Shown piece by piece: positions 52,566 through 61,136 of a stretch of DNA of 64,000 nt. The translations under genes and the position numbers were made by a program. The notes under the pieces are model-generated. The model saw nothing but the letters and a program-made list of their open reading frames with translations. It did no database searches and had not been told where the DNA came from. The first letter of the stretch is position 1. Each line of letters opens with the position of its first letter. The DNA lies in the NCBI GenBank assembly GCA_001898225.1, contig MKTJ01000028.1, forward strand, positions 11,835 to 75,834. The letters are read 5' to 3'. Origin of the DNA: Chloroflexi bacterium 54-19. GTDB taxonomy: Bacteria; Chloroflexota; Chloroflexia; Chloroheliales; Chloroheliaceae.

Positions 52566-53297
52566 ATGAATCAGCCTGAAAATTTCGACCCCGCCAACCT
52601 GAGCGGGGTTCATCTTGCCCCGAATATCCAGGGCGCCCCGGATGTTTACGAAATCGAAAACCGGGCCGCCGACCCCACCAACCTCATCGAAAAGTTTATC
52701 GAGGAAATTTCCCCCTGGGCAGGTAAAACCGTCCTCGACCTGGGCGCGGGCACCGGCTTTCACCTCAAGAACTTTCACGAAGCCGCCCGCCACCTTATCG
52801 CGGTCGAACCCCATGCCCCTTCGCGCTTCAAAATAATGGAGAGAGTGGCCCGCCAAAAATTGGAAAAAGTCTCGGTAATGGCCGGGTCCGCCGAACAGAT
52901 TTTACTTCCCGGTCACGCGGTTGACCTCGTCCACGCCCGGTTTGCTTACTTCTGGGGACCGGGTTGCGAACCGGGCCTTAAAGAGCTTGCCAGGGTCGTC
53001 CGACCGGGCGGCTGGGCCTTTATCATTGATAATTACCTGGCGGCGGGCACCTTTGCGGAGTGGCTCGAAAAACACCCTTACTGGCCCGACCACCACCAGG
53101 CCGACCTCGAAGCCTTCTGGACCGGGCAGGGTTTCAAGCTCAAAATAATCGAGAGCGAATGGCGCTTCGAAAGCCGGGGCGACCTGGAAAAGGTGGTGCG
53201 GCTTGAATTTCCGGGCGAACTCGGCAACGAAATCCTGGCCGGGCATGCCGGCACCCGGGTCGAGTATCACTATGCCCTCTACTACCGGCAGTATTGA
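52566..53297 (+). CDS. SAM-dependent methyltransferase (class I)
   Basis: 243 residues, ATG at 52566 after AGGAAA. SAM-binding motif I is KTVLDLGAGTGFHLKNF, followed by LIAVEPHAP and VDLVHARFAYFWG, with a post-motif region RVVRPGGWAFIIDN, all typical of class-I small-molecule or ubiquinone/menaquinone-type methyltransferases. The substrate cannot be told. It lies 25 bases after the anti-sigma-like gene, so it may be in the same operon. Confidence 0.9.
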   Translation: MNQPENFDPANLSGVHLAPNIQGAPDVYEIENRAADPTNLIEKFIEEISPWAGKTVLDLGAGTGFHLKNFHEAARHLIAVEPHAPSRFKIMERVARQKLEKVSVMAGSAEQILLPGHAVDLVHARFAYFWGPGCEPGLKELARVVRPGGWAFIIDNYLAAGTFAEWLEKHPYWPDHHQADLEAFWTGQGFKLKIIESEWRFESRGDLEKVVRLEFPGELGNEILAGHAGTRVEYHYALYYRQY

Positions 53298-53433
53298 AAG
53301 TTACTTTGTCACCTTATTTCCCCCTTTTCCAAATTTAATTATTTTAAAAATATAAATCTCATAATTGGCCTGATACGTTATTGATACGACACTTCTTTAT
53401 ACTCAAAACGGTTTTCGAATAAATGTTACTGGA

Positions 53434-53461
53434 TTGACAACTCCAGTCTTTTTACTATACT
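53434..53461 (+). promoter_or_regulatory. Sigma-70-type promoter of the SRPBCC gene
   Basis: TTGACA (53434-53439), 16 bases, TATACT (53456-53461). Near consensus. The leader is about 45 bases. Confidence 0.75.
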
Positions 53462-53512
53462 CAATCTAATGGTTAAGTAAACTAAAAATAAGGGTTAAGG
53501 CGAGGTTGAATT

Positions 53513-54586
53513 ATGGCTACGTCCGATTATCATTTTATTACCAGGTGGCGCATCGAAGGTACCCTGGACGAAATAAACAATATCCTGAACAACGCGCTCG
53601 ATCTCCCACGCTGGTGGCCTTCGGTCTACCTGGCGGTGAAAATACTTGAACCCGCCGCCCCCGGCAGTGGCGGGGTAGGGCAAGTGGTTGGCCTGTACAC
53701 CAAGGGCTGGCTCCCCTATACCCTGAAGTGGAATTTTAAAGTTACCGAATCGCGCCATCCTTATGGCTTTACCCTTGTGGCGGAGGGTGATTTTGTGGGC
53801 CGAGGCATTTGGACCTTCGAGCAAGAGGGCAATTTTGTAAATATCACCTACGATTGGAAGATTCGAGCCGATAAACCGCTCCTGCGAAACTTCTCCTGGC
53901 TGTTCAAACCCATCTTTTCGGCCAATCACAAATGGGCCATGCGGCAGGGCGAACAAAGCTTGAAACAGGAGTTGTTACGCTACCGGGGCGCTTCGCGACG
54001 TAAAATAACCTTCGTGCCGGGCCAGCTTGCCGATTACGAGGCCAAAGGCTGGGAAGCCTACTACCAGCACAACTGGCTAAAATTCTTCTGGTTAATAACC
54101 CAGGTGGGCAAACAGCAGTTCAAACTGCCGCTCTGGCGGGCCTTCCAGGCGGCCTACTATATTGCGCGGGCCTCCGCCGAGTGGGCCAAGAAGGTCAACC
54201 GGCCTGAAATGGTTCTGGCTTATATTACCCGCTACTACCGCCTGGCTCGGCGCTACTCCGGTATGTCTTTCGACCCCAACATCGTGGCCGAACTGGAAGA
54301 AGCTTACTGGGATGTCCATCGCCGGTTGGTGGGTAAACCCGACAAGACCGAGTTTATCGAAACGCTCACCCGGCTGCACAGCGCCCTGTTTGAGTTGACG
54401 CCGGAACAGGCCCGGCCTTCCGCCAACGCCCGCGTCCTGGCAAACAACACCATTGATGAAATTATCCGCAAGGAAACAACCGACCTGAACAAAAGCTGGG
54501 CCGATTTACGCAGCTACCTGTACGAGTGCTATTCTTCCATCAAAGAGGAAGTGGGAAAACCAAGAGAGGTTAGCCCGGTAAGTTAG
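53513..54586 (+). CDS. SRPBCC-fold protein with a C-terminal helical domain
   Basis: 357 residues, ATG at 53513. Residues about 5-150 form a START/SRPBCC lipid- or ligand-binding fold (RWRIEGTLDEINNILNNALDLPRWWPSVY; GLYTKGWLPYTLKWNFKVTE; GRGIWTFEQEGNFVNITYDW). The remaining 200 residues are helical and charged, with many aromatic residues, and I recognise no family there. No membrane segment. The closest known group is SRPBCC polyketide-cyclase-like proteins; the long second domain is unusual. Confidence 0.82.
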   Translation: MATSDYHFITRWRIEGTLDEINNILNNALDLPRWWPSVYLAVKILEPAAPGSGGVGQVVGLYTKGWLPYTLKWNFKVTESRHPYGFTLVAEGDFVGRGIWTFEQEGNFVNITYDWKIRADKPLLRNFSWLFKPIFSANHKWAMRQGEQSLKQELLRYRGASRRKITFVPGQLADYEAKGWEAYYQHNWLKFFWLITQVGKQQFKLPLWRAFQAAYYIARASAEWAKKVNRPEMVLAYITRYYRLARRYSGMSFDPNIVAELEEAYWDVHRRLVGKPDKTEFIETLTRLHSALFELTPEQARPSANARVLANNTIDEIIRKETTDLNKSWADLRSYLYECYSSIKEEVGKPREVSPVS

Positions 54587-54615
54587 GACGCTCCTATTTT
54601 TAACCTAAAAACGAA

Positions 54616-54643
54616 GAAACCCCCTCCGGTTGGAGGGGGTTTC
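54616..54643. terminator. Bidirectional terminator between convergent genes
   Basis: GAAACCCCCTCC (54616-54627), loop GGTT, GGAGGGGGTTTC (54632-54643). A perfect 12-bp stem 30 bases after the SRPBCC gene and 20 bases beyond the stop of the convergent gene. Confidence 0.8.
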
Positions 54644-54663
54644 GATTAGGGACGGTAAAGATT

Positions 54664-55437
54664 TTAGAGGTGGAAAATGGCCGGAAGCTCGGGGTGCGGC
54701 GGCAATTCCGCGCCCGGCACATCTTCCATCAGGTCAAAGATACCCTGGACACTTTCGCGCACAATCGGGCCATGGACCGAGGCAATCTGCCGGACATCGA
54801 GGCTCCGCATGTAGTTAATGATACCCCGGAACTGCGACATATCGAGGCGCGGCAGCATGTGGAAGTTCATGTGCTGCCACATCGCAAAACCCTGGGCGTA
54901 CGCGTTGCTATCGACCATTTCGGCGTACTGCGGAACCTGGCCGAACTGGAGCGAACCAAAACCGTCGCTGGTAAAGAAGGTGCGGGTAGTTTTGTCGAAA
55001 AGCCAACTGGTGTGACCATCTTCCAGGAGCGATTCCTCGACGCGCAGGACGTGGTTGCCCAGGTTGATTTCCTGACCGGGGAAGACCGCCGCGAACCGGT
55101 GCGGGGGGATGTTGTACATGCTCAAACCCTTGCCCATAACAGTCATGTTTCCAACAACGCGGGCTTTCGGGGCCAGTTTCAAGATTTCGTGCAGACCGCC
55201 AACGTGGTCGAGGTCCATGTGGGTCAGGAAGATGTAATCCAGGTCCTGCGGGTTCATTACGCTGGAAAGGGCCGCAATAGTGCCTTCGGCGTTCAACAGC
55301 GGACCGGTGTCAAGCATAATGTTTTTTTCGCTGCCCCGAATGACGAACTGATTAATAGGAAGGATCGGGCCTTCCGGCATGGCGTAGGGAAAGCTAATGG
55401 CGTGGGTATCGTTGGTAAATTCGTAGGAAGTGGTCAC
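54664..55437 (-). CDS. Metallo-beta-lactamase-fold protein with flavodiiron-like metal site
   Basis: 257 residues from GTG at 55437, which has AAAGGA seven bases upstream; an ATG at 55464 gives nine more residues. The metal motif is THMDLDHVGG: His73, Asp75, Asp77 and His78, with Asp where hydrolases have the second His and where flavodiiron proteins have Glu. His142 (EDGHTSW), Asp158 (FTSDGFG) and His222 (VHGPIV) complete a flavodiiron-like set. There is no flavodoxin domain. It may be an O2-binding or O2-reducing di-iron protein of the ODP kind (inference). Confidence 0.88.
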   Translation of the reverse strand: MTTSYEFTNDTHAISFPYAMPEGPILPINQFVIRGSEKNIMLDTGPLLNAEGTIAALSSVMNPQDLDYIFLTHMDLDHVGGLHEILKLAPKARVVGNMTVMGKGLSMYNIPPHRFAAVFPGQEINLGNHVLRVEESLLEDGHTSWLFDKTTRTFFTSDGFGSLQFGQVPQYAEMVDSNAYAQGFAMWQHMNFHMLPRLDMSQFRGIINYMRSLDVRQIASVHGPIVRESVQGIFDLMEDVPGAELPPHPELPAIFHL

Positions 55438-55668
55438 AGTTTTTCCTTTCATAACATCAAACATTTTTTAATAAAGAGTTTTTTATATCTAACCGTTTTT
55501 TATAAGAACTGTGTTCGGTTGGCTATAATATAACCCCTTACCAGAAGGAAAAATGTGACCGGCTTCACGCCACAGGGCGGCCCTTGGACCGATTTTGACC
55601 TAGGCCATAAGTCGTACTTACAGCCATACCTACAGTTACAGACCTGGCTCTTTCCTGGGACTTGACCC

Positions 55669-56241
55669 CTAATTGGCCGAAAAATGGGTCAGGTCAGGAA
55701 CGCTATATTCGACTATCTCGCTGGTGGCGTTGAGTTCAAAGACGCTGGCGGCCTGGTTCCACAGCTCTAAAAGCAAGGGCAGGTCGCGGCTTTGAAAGCG
55801 AAAGACGGCGTGGTCAAAAATCAGGACGGCCACCTGGTGATGGCTGCAACTGAAAATCGCCCTCGTGGAACTGGTCCCGGCCATTAACCCGTTGTTGTGG
55901 GCCACGCGGGGGTGGCAGGCGTCTTCCAGGATGGCTCCCAGGACCTTGAACTCGGCCAATGTCAGCAGCAGACCGGTCTGGCCGAAGTCGAAGTGGACCC
56001 GGTCGGTAGCCTGGCGATAGACACACCAACCATAGGTATTAGCGGCGATAAGCCGGGGATATGAAACCTCGTGATTTTTCATGACAGGGGTTACCTCATA
56101 AGAAAAGCTAAAATTCCGGTGGCGGCAAAAAAGGCCGGGAGTGGTAGCCGTATTGTCCCCGCAGGCCGCCAGTAAAAGAGTTGTCAGCAGCGTCATAGCT
56201 GCGCTGCTCTCAGGTTTGCCGAATAAAAATATTAGCGACAA
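55669..56241 (-). CDS. Hypothetical protein, possibly with a lipoprotein leader
   Basis: 190 residues if started at TTG 56241, or 137 from ATG 56082 (GAGG upstream). The long form begins with a hydrophobic stretch and lipobox LLAAC followed by GDNTATTPG, which closely resembles the lipoprotein leaders of this genome. The rest (SYPRLIAANTYGWCVYRQATDRVHFDFGQ; LLLTLAEFKVLGAILEDACH; VAVLIFDHAVFRF) looks like a cytosolic alpha/beta domain. I do not recognise the family. The leader could be a remnant of a lost lipoprotein gene fused in frame. Confidence 0.55.
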   Translation of the reverse strand: MSLIFLFGKPESSAAMTLLTTLLLAACGDNTATTPGLFCRHRNFSFSYEVTPVMKNHEVSYPRLIAANTYGWCVYRQATDRVHFDFGQTGLLLTLAEFKVLGAILEDACHPRVAHNNGLMAGTSSTRAIFSCSHHQVAVLIFDHAVFRFQSRDLPLLLELWNQAASVFELNATSEIVEYSVPDLTHFSAN

Positions 56242-56305
56242 TCCCGTTTATGAAACGCAAAGTATTCTCCTCTCTATTAGGGTACTTCCTGGTTAATTTT
56301 ACGTT

Positions 56306-56344
56306 TTTAGGATTGACTAAAGTGTAGAATTAGCATATACTAAT
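56306..56344 (+). promoter_or_regulatory. Promoter with two palindromic operator candidates upstream of the DtxR-type gene
   Basis: TTGACT (56313-56318), 17 bases, TATACT (56336-56341) is a near-consensus promoter. The -35 overlaps the palindrome TTTAG-N6-CTAAA (56306-56321). The -10 lies in ATTAG-N6-CTAAT (56329-56344), of the same design. The centres are 23 bases apart. These are likely autoregulatory binding sites for the metal-dependent regulator encoded next (inference). Confidence 0.65.
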
Positions 56345-56386
56345 AAATACAGCTTGTCAATACTTTGCGAAAAGATTTAGATCAGC

Positions 56387-56392
56387 TATAAT
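56387..56392 (+). promoter_or_regulatory. Second possible -10 box upstream of the DtxR-type gene
   Basis: A consensus TATAAT at 56387-56392. Its best -35 (TTGCGA, 16 bases upstream) is weak. It could be an alternative start nearer the gene. Confidence 0.3.
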
Positions 56393-56525
56393 AGACTTAT
56401 TGGCTTGCCGAAAAAGAAGTTTTGCTAGAAACTTCCTCCCCGGCTTTGAGAACCCAGCTACCCGGCCTGATCCCTGCCTGGACCAAACCAAAGGCCCGGT
56501 TAGTAACAGAATAAAGTGAAGCAGT

Positions 56526-57272
56526 ATGACCGAACTCAAAATTAACGGGACGGCTGATAGGGCCGAGCAGCCCGAAGTAAAAATTAGCGAAACGATTGAA
56601 GAATATTGCGAGGCGATTTATAACCTGACCGCCGATGGCGAAGGTCCGGTCAAGTCGGTCCACCTGGCCGACCGGATGGGCGTAGCCGCCGCGACAGTCT
56701 TTGCCACCATCCAAAGGATGCAAAAAAGCGGGCTGGTGATGGTAGACCCGCACAGCCACCATATCAAACTGACCGAAACAGGTGAAGGCATTGCCCTGAA
56801 GCTGGCCCGGCGGCACAGCCTGCTCGAACGCTTCTTGCTCGACCACCTGGGACTGCGCTGGGACGAAGTCCACGCCGAAGCCTGCGAAATGGAACATGTC
56901 CTTTCAACCGGGGTGGAGGAAGCGCTGAACCGCTACCTGGGCTACCCGGCGACCTGCCCTCACGGCAACGTCATTCCCGGCAACGGGCACGTCTGCCCCG
57001 GCGATAGCCGCCCGCTCGACCAGGTCGAACCGGGCCACCGCGTAAAAATTGTCCGGGTCAGTGAAGAAGGCGAACACCAGGCCGGGCTCTTGCGCTACCT
57101 TTTCCAGCAGGGGCTGGTACCGGGAGTCCATCTTGAAGTAAAAGAAAAATGGACTTTTGACGAAACTATCACCCTGGTCAACAACGAGCAAAACGAAATA
57201 TCCCTGGGGCGCAAGACTGCTCACGCGCTCTGGGTCAGCGAGGAAACAAGCGAACCGGCCCCCGAAAAATAA
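56526..57272 (+). CDS. DtxR/MntR family metal-dependent transcriptional regulator
   Basis: 248 residues, ATG at 56526. The N-terminal winged helix is SETIEEYCEAIYNLTADGE, VKSVHLADRMGVAAATVFATIQRMQKSGLV. The dimerisation and metal domain is GEGIALKLARRHSLLERFLLDHLGLRWDEVHAEACEMEHVLS, where the H-x-x-x-E/C residues fit metal binding. A FeoA/SH3-like C-terminal domain follows (HRVKIVRVSEEGEHQAGLLRYLFQQGLVPG). With metal bound, such proteins repress iron or manganese uptake. It starts a gene run that encodes iron import. Confidence 0.94.
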   Translation: MTELKINGTADRAEQPEVKISETIEEYCEAIYNLTADGEGPVKSVHLADRMGVAAATVFATIQRMQKSGLVMVDPHSHHIKLTETGEGIALKLARRHSLLERFLLDHLGLRWDEVHAEACEMEHVLSTGVEEALNRYLGYPATCPHGNVIPGNGHVCPGDSRPLDQVEPGHRVKIVRVSEEGEHQAGLLRYLFQQGLVPGVHLEVKEKWTFDETITLVNNEQNEISLGRKTAHALWVSEETSEPAPEK

Positions 57273-57291
57273 AATTTAACAGGAGCTTCCG

Positions 57292-58182
57292 TTGCCGCAA
57301 CTTTTGGAGATTAACGAGCTTGAAAAGGTGTTCGCGCCTTATCGCGACCGGCTGAACTATTACAATTACTGGATTCAGCCCGATAACGACCTGGAAAAAG
57401 CCGCCGCCGAAGGCGAGGTTATCCCGGCCACCCAACTGCTAGACCCCAATTTTCTAAGAAGTTTGCTGATGGAATGGGACCGCACTCTCGGCTCCAATAA
57501 CTTGAAGGTAGCGGGAGCGCTCTGGTCAAAATATTACTGCCTGACCGCTTACCCGCTGGTCCTGGGCGCGATGTCGCTCGGCGGGATTGGCCTCGACCTG
57601 ACCCTGGCCCGCACAAAGGTCGTGTTGAGCCGGGAAGCCCTGCCAAAACCGATGGACGGCAAAGGCCGCCCGGTCCGCCTGATTTTCGAGGATTGCCCGG
57701 CGGTTGTATATGCGCCCCGCTGCGGAGACCCGGAGGTTGCCGCCCACGCCCTCCCGGTAGAAAGCCTGGCCGAATTGCACCAGCAGGTCGGGCGGGCTTT
57801 TTTCAAGGAACATTTCGGGCCGCTTTTCGAGGCCTTCCAGACTACCACAGGCGTTTCCCCCAGGGTGCTATGGGGTAACCTGAGCTACGGGATTTACCTG
57901 TTCTGGGAATACCTGTGTGAAAATCTCGGCTGTGAGGTCGCCTGGCATGAAGACGCCCCGGCCTTTTTTGAGACCCTTGAACATGCCGCGATTGCCGCCG
58001 GACCCAACCCGCTTTACCGGCCCGCCCGCCCGCGTCCCCTGGAATTTATCGAAAGACCCGGCCCGGCCCAGATACGGACCTCTTGCTGTCTCTGGTACAA
58101 AGTGCCCGGCGCGGAGAAATGCGGCCCCTGTCCCTTGCTCTGGCCGGTAAACCGGGAAAATAGCCGGAGGGCGGTCGCATGA
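57292..58182 (+). CDS. FhuF-like siderophore ferric-iron reductase
   Basis: 296 residues from TTG at 57292, with AGGAG seven bases upstream. The C-terminus has the FhuF 2Fe-2S motif CC-x10-C-x2-C in SCCLWYKVPGAEKCGPCP. The N-terminal part has KYYCLTAYPLVLGAMSLGG, a family feature. FhuF reduces Fe(III)-siderophores in the cytosol to release iron. The stop overlaps the next start (ATGA), showing coupling with the permease genes. Confidence 0.9.
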   Translation: MPQLLEINELEKVFAPYRDRLNYYNYWIQPDNDLEKAAAEGEVIPATQLLDPNFLRSLLMEWDRTLGSNNLKVAGALWSKYYCLTAYPLVLGAMSLGGIGLDLTLARTKVVLSREALPKPMDGKGRPVRLIFEDCPAVVYAPRCGDPEVAAHALPVESLAELHQQVGRAFFKEHFGPLFEAFQTTTGVSPRVLWGNLSYGIYLFWEYLCENLGCEVAWHEDAPAFFETLEHAAIAAGPNPLYRPARPRPLEFIERPGPAQIRTSCCLWYKVPGAEKCGPCPLLWPVNRENSRRAVA

Positions 58183-59213
58183 GTGTCGCCGCTACGCCTA
58201 TTGTAAGAAAACGGATTGGTGCAAGGCCCTGGCTGGTCGGCGGCCTGCTGGTCCTCCTGTTGTTTTTATTGATTTTCCCGGCCTTGATGCTCGGCTCACC
58301 AGTCCTTTCTCTCGGCCAACTAAATGAAATCCTGTTCCTGAACGGCGGTGAGAAAGTCCCTCATCTCATCGTCACGGAACTGAGAATGCCGCGCCTGCTC
58401 CTGGGCCTGATTGCCGGGGCGGCTCTCGGCCTGGCGGGAGTGCTATTGCAGGACAGTTTGCGCAATCCGCTGGCGGGACCGGAACTCCTGGGGGTCAGTT
58501 CGGGCGCAAGCGCTGTCGTCGCGGCCATCACGGTCTTCCGTTTGCCGTTCGCTTTTGGCCTGACGCCCTGGTTGGCCCTGGTCGGCGGTCTTATGAGCGG
58601 GATGGTAGTCATCCTGGCGATGCGGCGTATCACCAACGGGGCGAGGTTGGCCCTGGTCGGCTCGGCTATTACGGCCCTGCTCAACGCCGTGGTTATCTCG
58701 ATAATTAGCCTGGGTTCACCCAACGACGTGGCGGTGCTGTACCTGTTCCTGCTGGGCAGCCTGGCCGGGCGGACCTGGGACTATGTAAACCTCGTCTGGC
58801 CCTGGCTGGTGGTCTGTATCCCGTTGGCCTTGTTGTGCGCCCGGTCTCTCAACCTGTTGCAACTGGGTGACGATATGGCCGAAGGCCTGGGTCTGAAAGT
58901 GTTACGGATGCGCTTCCTGATTGCCCTGTTGAGTGCCGGGCTGGTGGCGTCGGTCGTGGCGGTCTGCGGCCCGATAAGCTATATCGCGCTGCTGGCCCCG
59001 CACCTGGCCCGGCGTATCCTGGGCACCAGCGACGCCCGCCAGGTCTTACCGGTTGCGGCCTTGCTGGGCTCGGCCCTCCTGGTGATGGCCGATTTGCTGG
59101 CCCGGTTGGCCCTCTCCCCGGTCGAAATGCCGGTAGGAGTCTGGACGACCCTGGTCGGCGGTCCGGTTTTGCTGGTGTTGCTACGCCGCCAGATGAGGAG
59201 CGCCAAACAATGA
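58179..59213 (+). CDS. FecCD-type iron-siderophore ABC permease (first)
   Basis: 344 residues, ATG at 58179 within the fhuF-like stop. About ten membrane helices. Family motifs are RMPRLLLGLIAGAALGLAGVLLQDSLRNPLAGPELLGVSSGA and CGPISYIALLAPHLARRILG, with LGDDMAEGLGLKV. It pairs with the next gene to form a heterodimeric channel. Overlaps the following start by four bases. Confidence 0.95.
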   Translation: MSVAATPIVRKRIGARPWLVGGLLVLLLFLLIFPALMLGSPVLSLGQLNEILFLNGGEKVPHLIVTELRMPRLLLGLIAGAALGLAGVLLQDSLRNPLAGPELLGVSSGASAVVAAITVFRLPFAFGLTPWLALVGGLMSGMVVILAMRRITNGARLALVGSAITALLNAVVISIISLGSPNDVAVLYLFLLGSLAGRTWDYVNLVWPWLVVCIPLALLCARSLNLLQLGDDMAEGLGLKVLRMRFLIALLSAGLVASVVAVCGPISYIALLAPHLARRILGTSDARQVLPVAALLGSALLVMADLLARLALSPVEMPVGVWTTLVGGPVLLVLLRRQMRSAKQ

Positions 59214-60262
59214 GCCTTTCCACCGGAGTCGCACCAGAAAAACCATTCGCCGAAAAAATCCCGGCGAACCCGCTGGCCCGGCGCTTTTTGCCGCTACTCG
59301 TGGCCTGTCTGCTGGCTATCGTGGTCCTGCTGATTCTTTATATCGGCCTCGGCACCGTTTCACTCTCCCCCGGCGAGGTTATCGCGGCTCTCGTAAACCA
59401 ACCGGTCGAAACCTTTCACCGCCAGATTGTCTGGGACTTGCGGTTTCCACGCGGGCTGGTGGCGATTTTAGTCGGGGCCATGCTGGGGCTAGCCGGGGCC
59501 ATCTTGCAGACCATCACCCGCAACCCGTTGGCCTCGCCCGACCTGACCGGGGTCAGCGCCGGGGCGGTGCTGGCCTCTGTCCTGGGTATCGCCTTCATTC
59601 CACCCCTGGCGGCGGGTGGCCCGGCCCTGCCCTTCGTAGCCTTGGCCGGGGGCGTGGTGGTCGGGGCTACCGTCTACTTTCTAAGCCGCCAGGGCCGGAG
59701 CGACCCCCTGCGACTGGCCCTCAACGGCATTTTGCTTGGGGCCATTCTCAACTCTGGGTCGTCCATTGTCCTGATTTTTGACCAGGAACGGGCCGCCAAT
59801 ATCGTTTTATGGCTGATAGGGTCGCTCAACGGGCGGGTCTGGAGTCACTTTAATACCCTGTGGCCCTGGGCGCTGGTCGGGATACCGCTGGCCCTCGGTT
59901 GCGCGGGACTGGCGAACACCCTCAACCTGGGCGACGACGTGGCAACCGGGCTCGGCCAGAACGTCGAGCGGGCGCGGGCCGGACTTTTCTTTATAGCGGT
60001 GCTGCTGGCTTCCAGCGCGGTCGCTATTGTAGGCGCGATTGGTTTTATTGGCCTTATTGGGCCGCACATCTCCCGCCGCCTGGTGGGGGACGACGCCCGG
60101 CGACTGCTCCCGATGAGCGCGGTAGTGACGGCGCTACTGTTGCTCTTATCCGACTTTATAGTGCAGGCCATTACGAAAGGGTCTTTGCCGGTCGGAGCAA
60201 TTACAGCCCTGCTGGGGGCACCATTTTTCTTGTATCTTATTTTCAGGAGAGTAAAAGCATAA
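59210..60262 (+). CDS. FecCD-type iron-siderophore ABC permease (second)
   Basis: 350 residues, ATG at 59210 overlapping the previous stop (ATGA). Same fold as its partner: RFPRGLVAILVGAMLGLAGAILQTITRNPLASPDLTGVSAGA, then LGDDVATGLGQNV and GAIGFIGLIGPHISRRLVG. Two different permeases are typical of FepDG/FhuB-like systems. No binding-protein gene is adjacent, which is unusual for such a unit. Confidence 0.95.
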   Translation: MSLSTGVAPEKPFAEKIPANPLARRFLPLLVACLLAIVVLLILYIGLGTVSLSPGEVIAALVNQPVETFHRQIVWDLRFPRGLVAILVGAMLGLAGAILQTITRNPLASPDLTGVSAGAVLASVLGIAFIPPLAAGGPALPFVALAGGVVVGATVYFLSRQGRSDPLRLALNGILLGAILNSGSSIVLIFDQERAANIVLWLIGSLNGRVWSHFNTLWPWALVGIPLALGCAGLANTLNLGDDVATGLGQNVERARAGLFFIAVLLASSAVAIVGAIGFIGLIGPHISRRLVGDDARRLLPMSAVVTALLLLLSDFIVQAITKGSLPVGAITALLGAPFFLYLIFRRVKA

Positions 60263-60263
60263 G

Positions 60264-61136
60264 ATGGGCAGCGATAACAAAACTTCTTTAAGAGAGATTA
60301 GCACCACTATAACCGGAAAAACCAGAGGCGCGGCGATGGCCGCCGAAAATGTCCGGGTCGGCTATGGCGAGAAAATCATTCTCTCAGAACTCTCGCTGGA
60401 AATCCGGCGTGGCGAAATTACAGCCCTGGTCGGACCTAACGGTTCCGGCAAATCGACCCTGCTCAAAGGCATGGCCCGCCTCTTAAAATTACATAGTGGG
60501 ACGGTCTTTCTCGAAGGCGAAGAACTGACCAAGATGGCGAACTCCGAAATCGCCCGCCGCCTGGCCGTGTTGCCCCAGGCCCCGACCGCACCTGCCGGGC
60601 TGACCGTGGGCGAACTGGTCGAGCAGGGCCGCTACCCGCACGCCGGGCCGATGCGGATGTTGCGCAAACAGGACCACGAAGCAATTGGCCGGGCCCTCGA
60701 ACTGACCGGCACCCTCGAATTCGCCAACCGCCCGCTCGAAAATCTCTCCGGTGGCGAACGCCAACGGGCCTGGATTGCCCTGACACTGGCCCAGGCTACC
60801 CCGGTGCTATTCCTGGACGAGCCGACGACCTTTCTCGACATCGGCCATCAGCTTGAAGTGCTGGAACTGGTCGGGCAACTCAACCGGGAACAGGGCATGA
60901 CTATCGTGATGGTGCTTCACGACCTGAACCAGGCCGCCCAGTACGCTCACCGGATGGTGGTGCTGCGGAAGGGGAGCATCGTGGCCGATGGCGCCCCCGC
61001 CGAGGTCATGACCGGGGAAGTGCTGGAAAAGGTCTTTAATATAAAAGCCCATATCGTGACAGACCCCGCGTCGGGCCGCCCGGTCTTCTTACCTTATGCC
61101 GTGGTTAAAAACGAGGAAGTAGGCAGAGGACAGTAG
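60264..61136 (+). CDS. Iron-siderophore ABC transporter ATP-binding protein (FecE-like)
   Basis: 290 residues, ATG at 60264 with GGAGAG upstream; ATG at 60336 is an alternative. Walker A GPNGSGKST, Q-loop LPQAPTAPAGLT, signature LSGGERQR, Walker B VLFLDEPTTFLD and H-loop VLHDLNQAAQYA. Typical of siderophore importers. It is the last gene of the iron operon and is followed by a terminator. The N-terminal 20 residues are an unusual hydrophilic extension. Confidence 0.95.
   Translation: MGSDNKTSLREISTTITGKTRGAAMAAENVRVGYGEKIILSELSLEIRRGEITALVGPNGSGKSTLLKGMARLLKLHSGTVFLEGEELTKMANSEIARRLAVLPQAPTAPAGLTVGELVEQGRYPHAGPMRMLRKQDHEAIGRALELTGTLEFANRPLENLSGGERQRAWIALTLAQATPVLFLDEPTTFLDIGHQLEVLELVGQLNREQGMTIVMVLHDLNQAAQYAHRMVVLRKGSIVADGAPAEVMTGEVLEKVFNIKAHIVTDPASGRPVFLPYAVVKNEEVGRGQ

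Noticed and set aside
54670..55533. A 287-codon frame opposite the metallo-beta-lactamase-fold gene
   Set aside because: No recognisable domain; the opposite strand has all metal ligands and a ribosome site.
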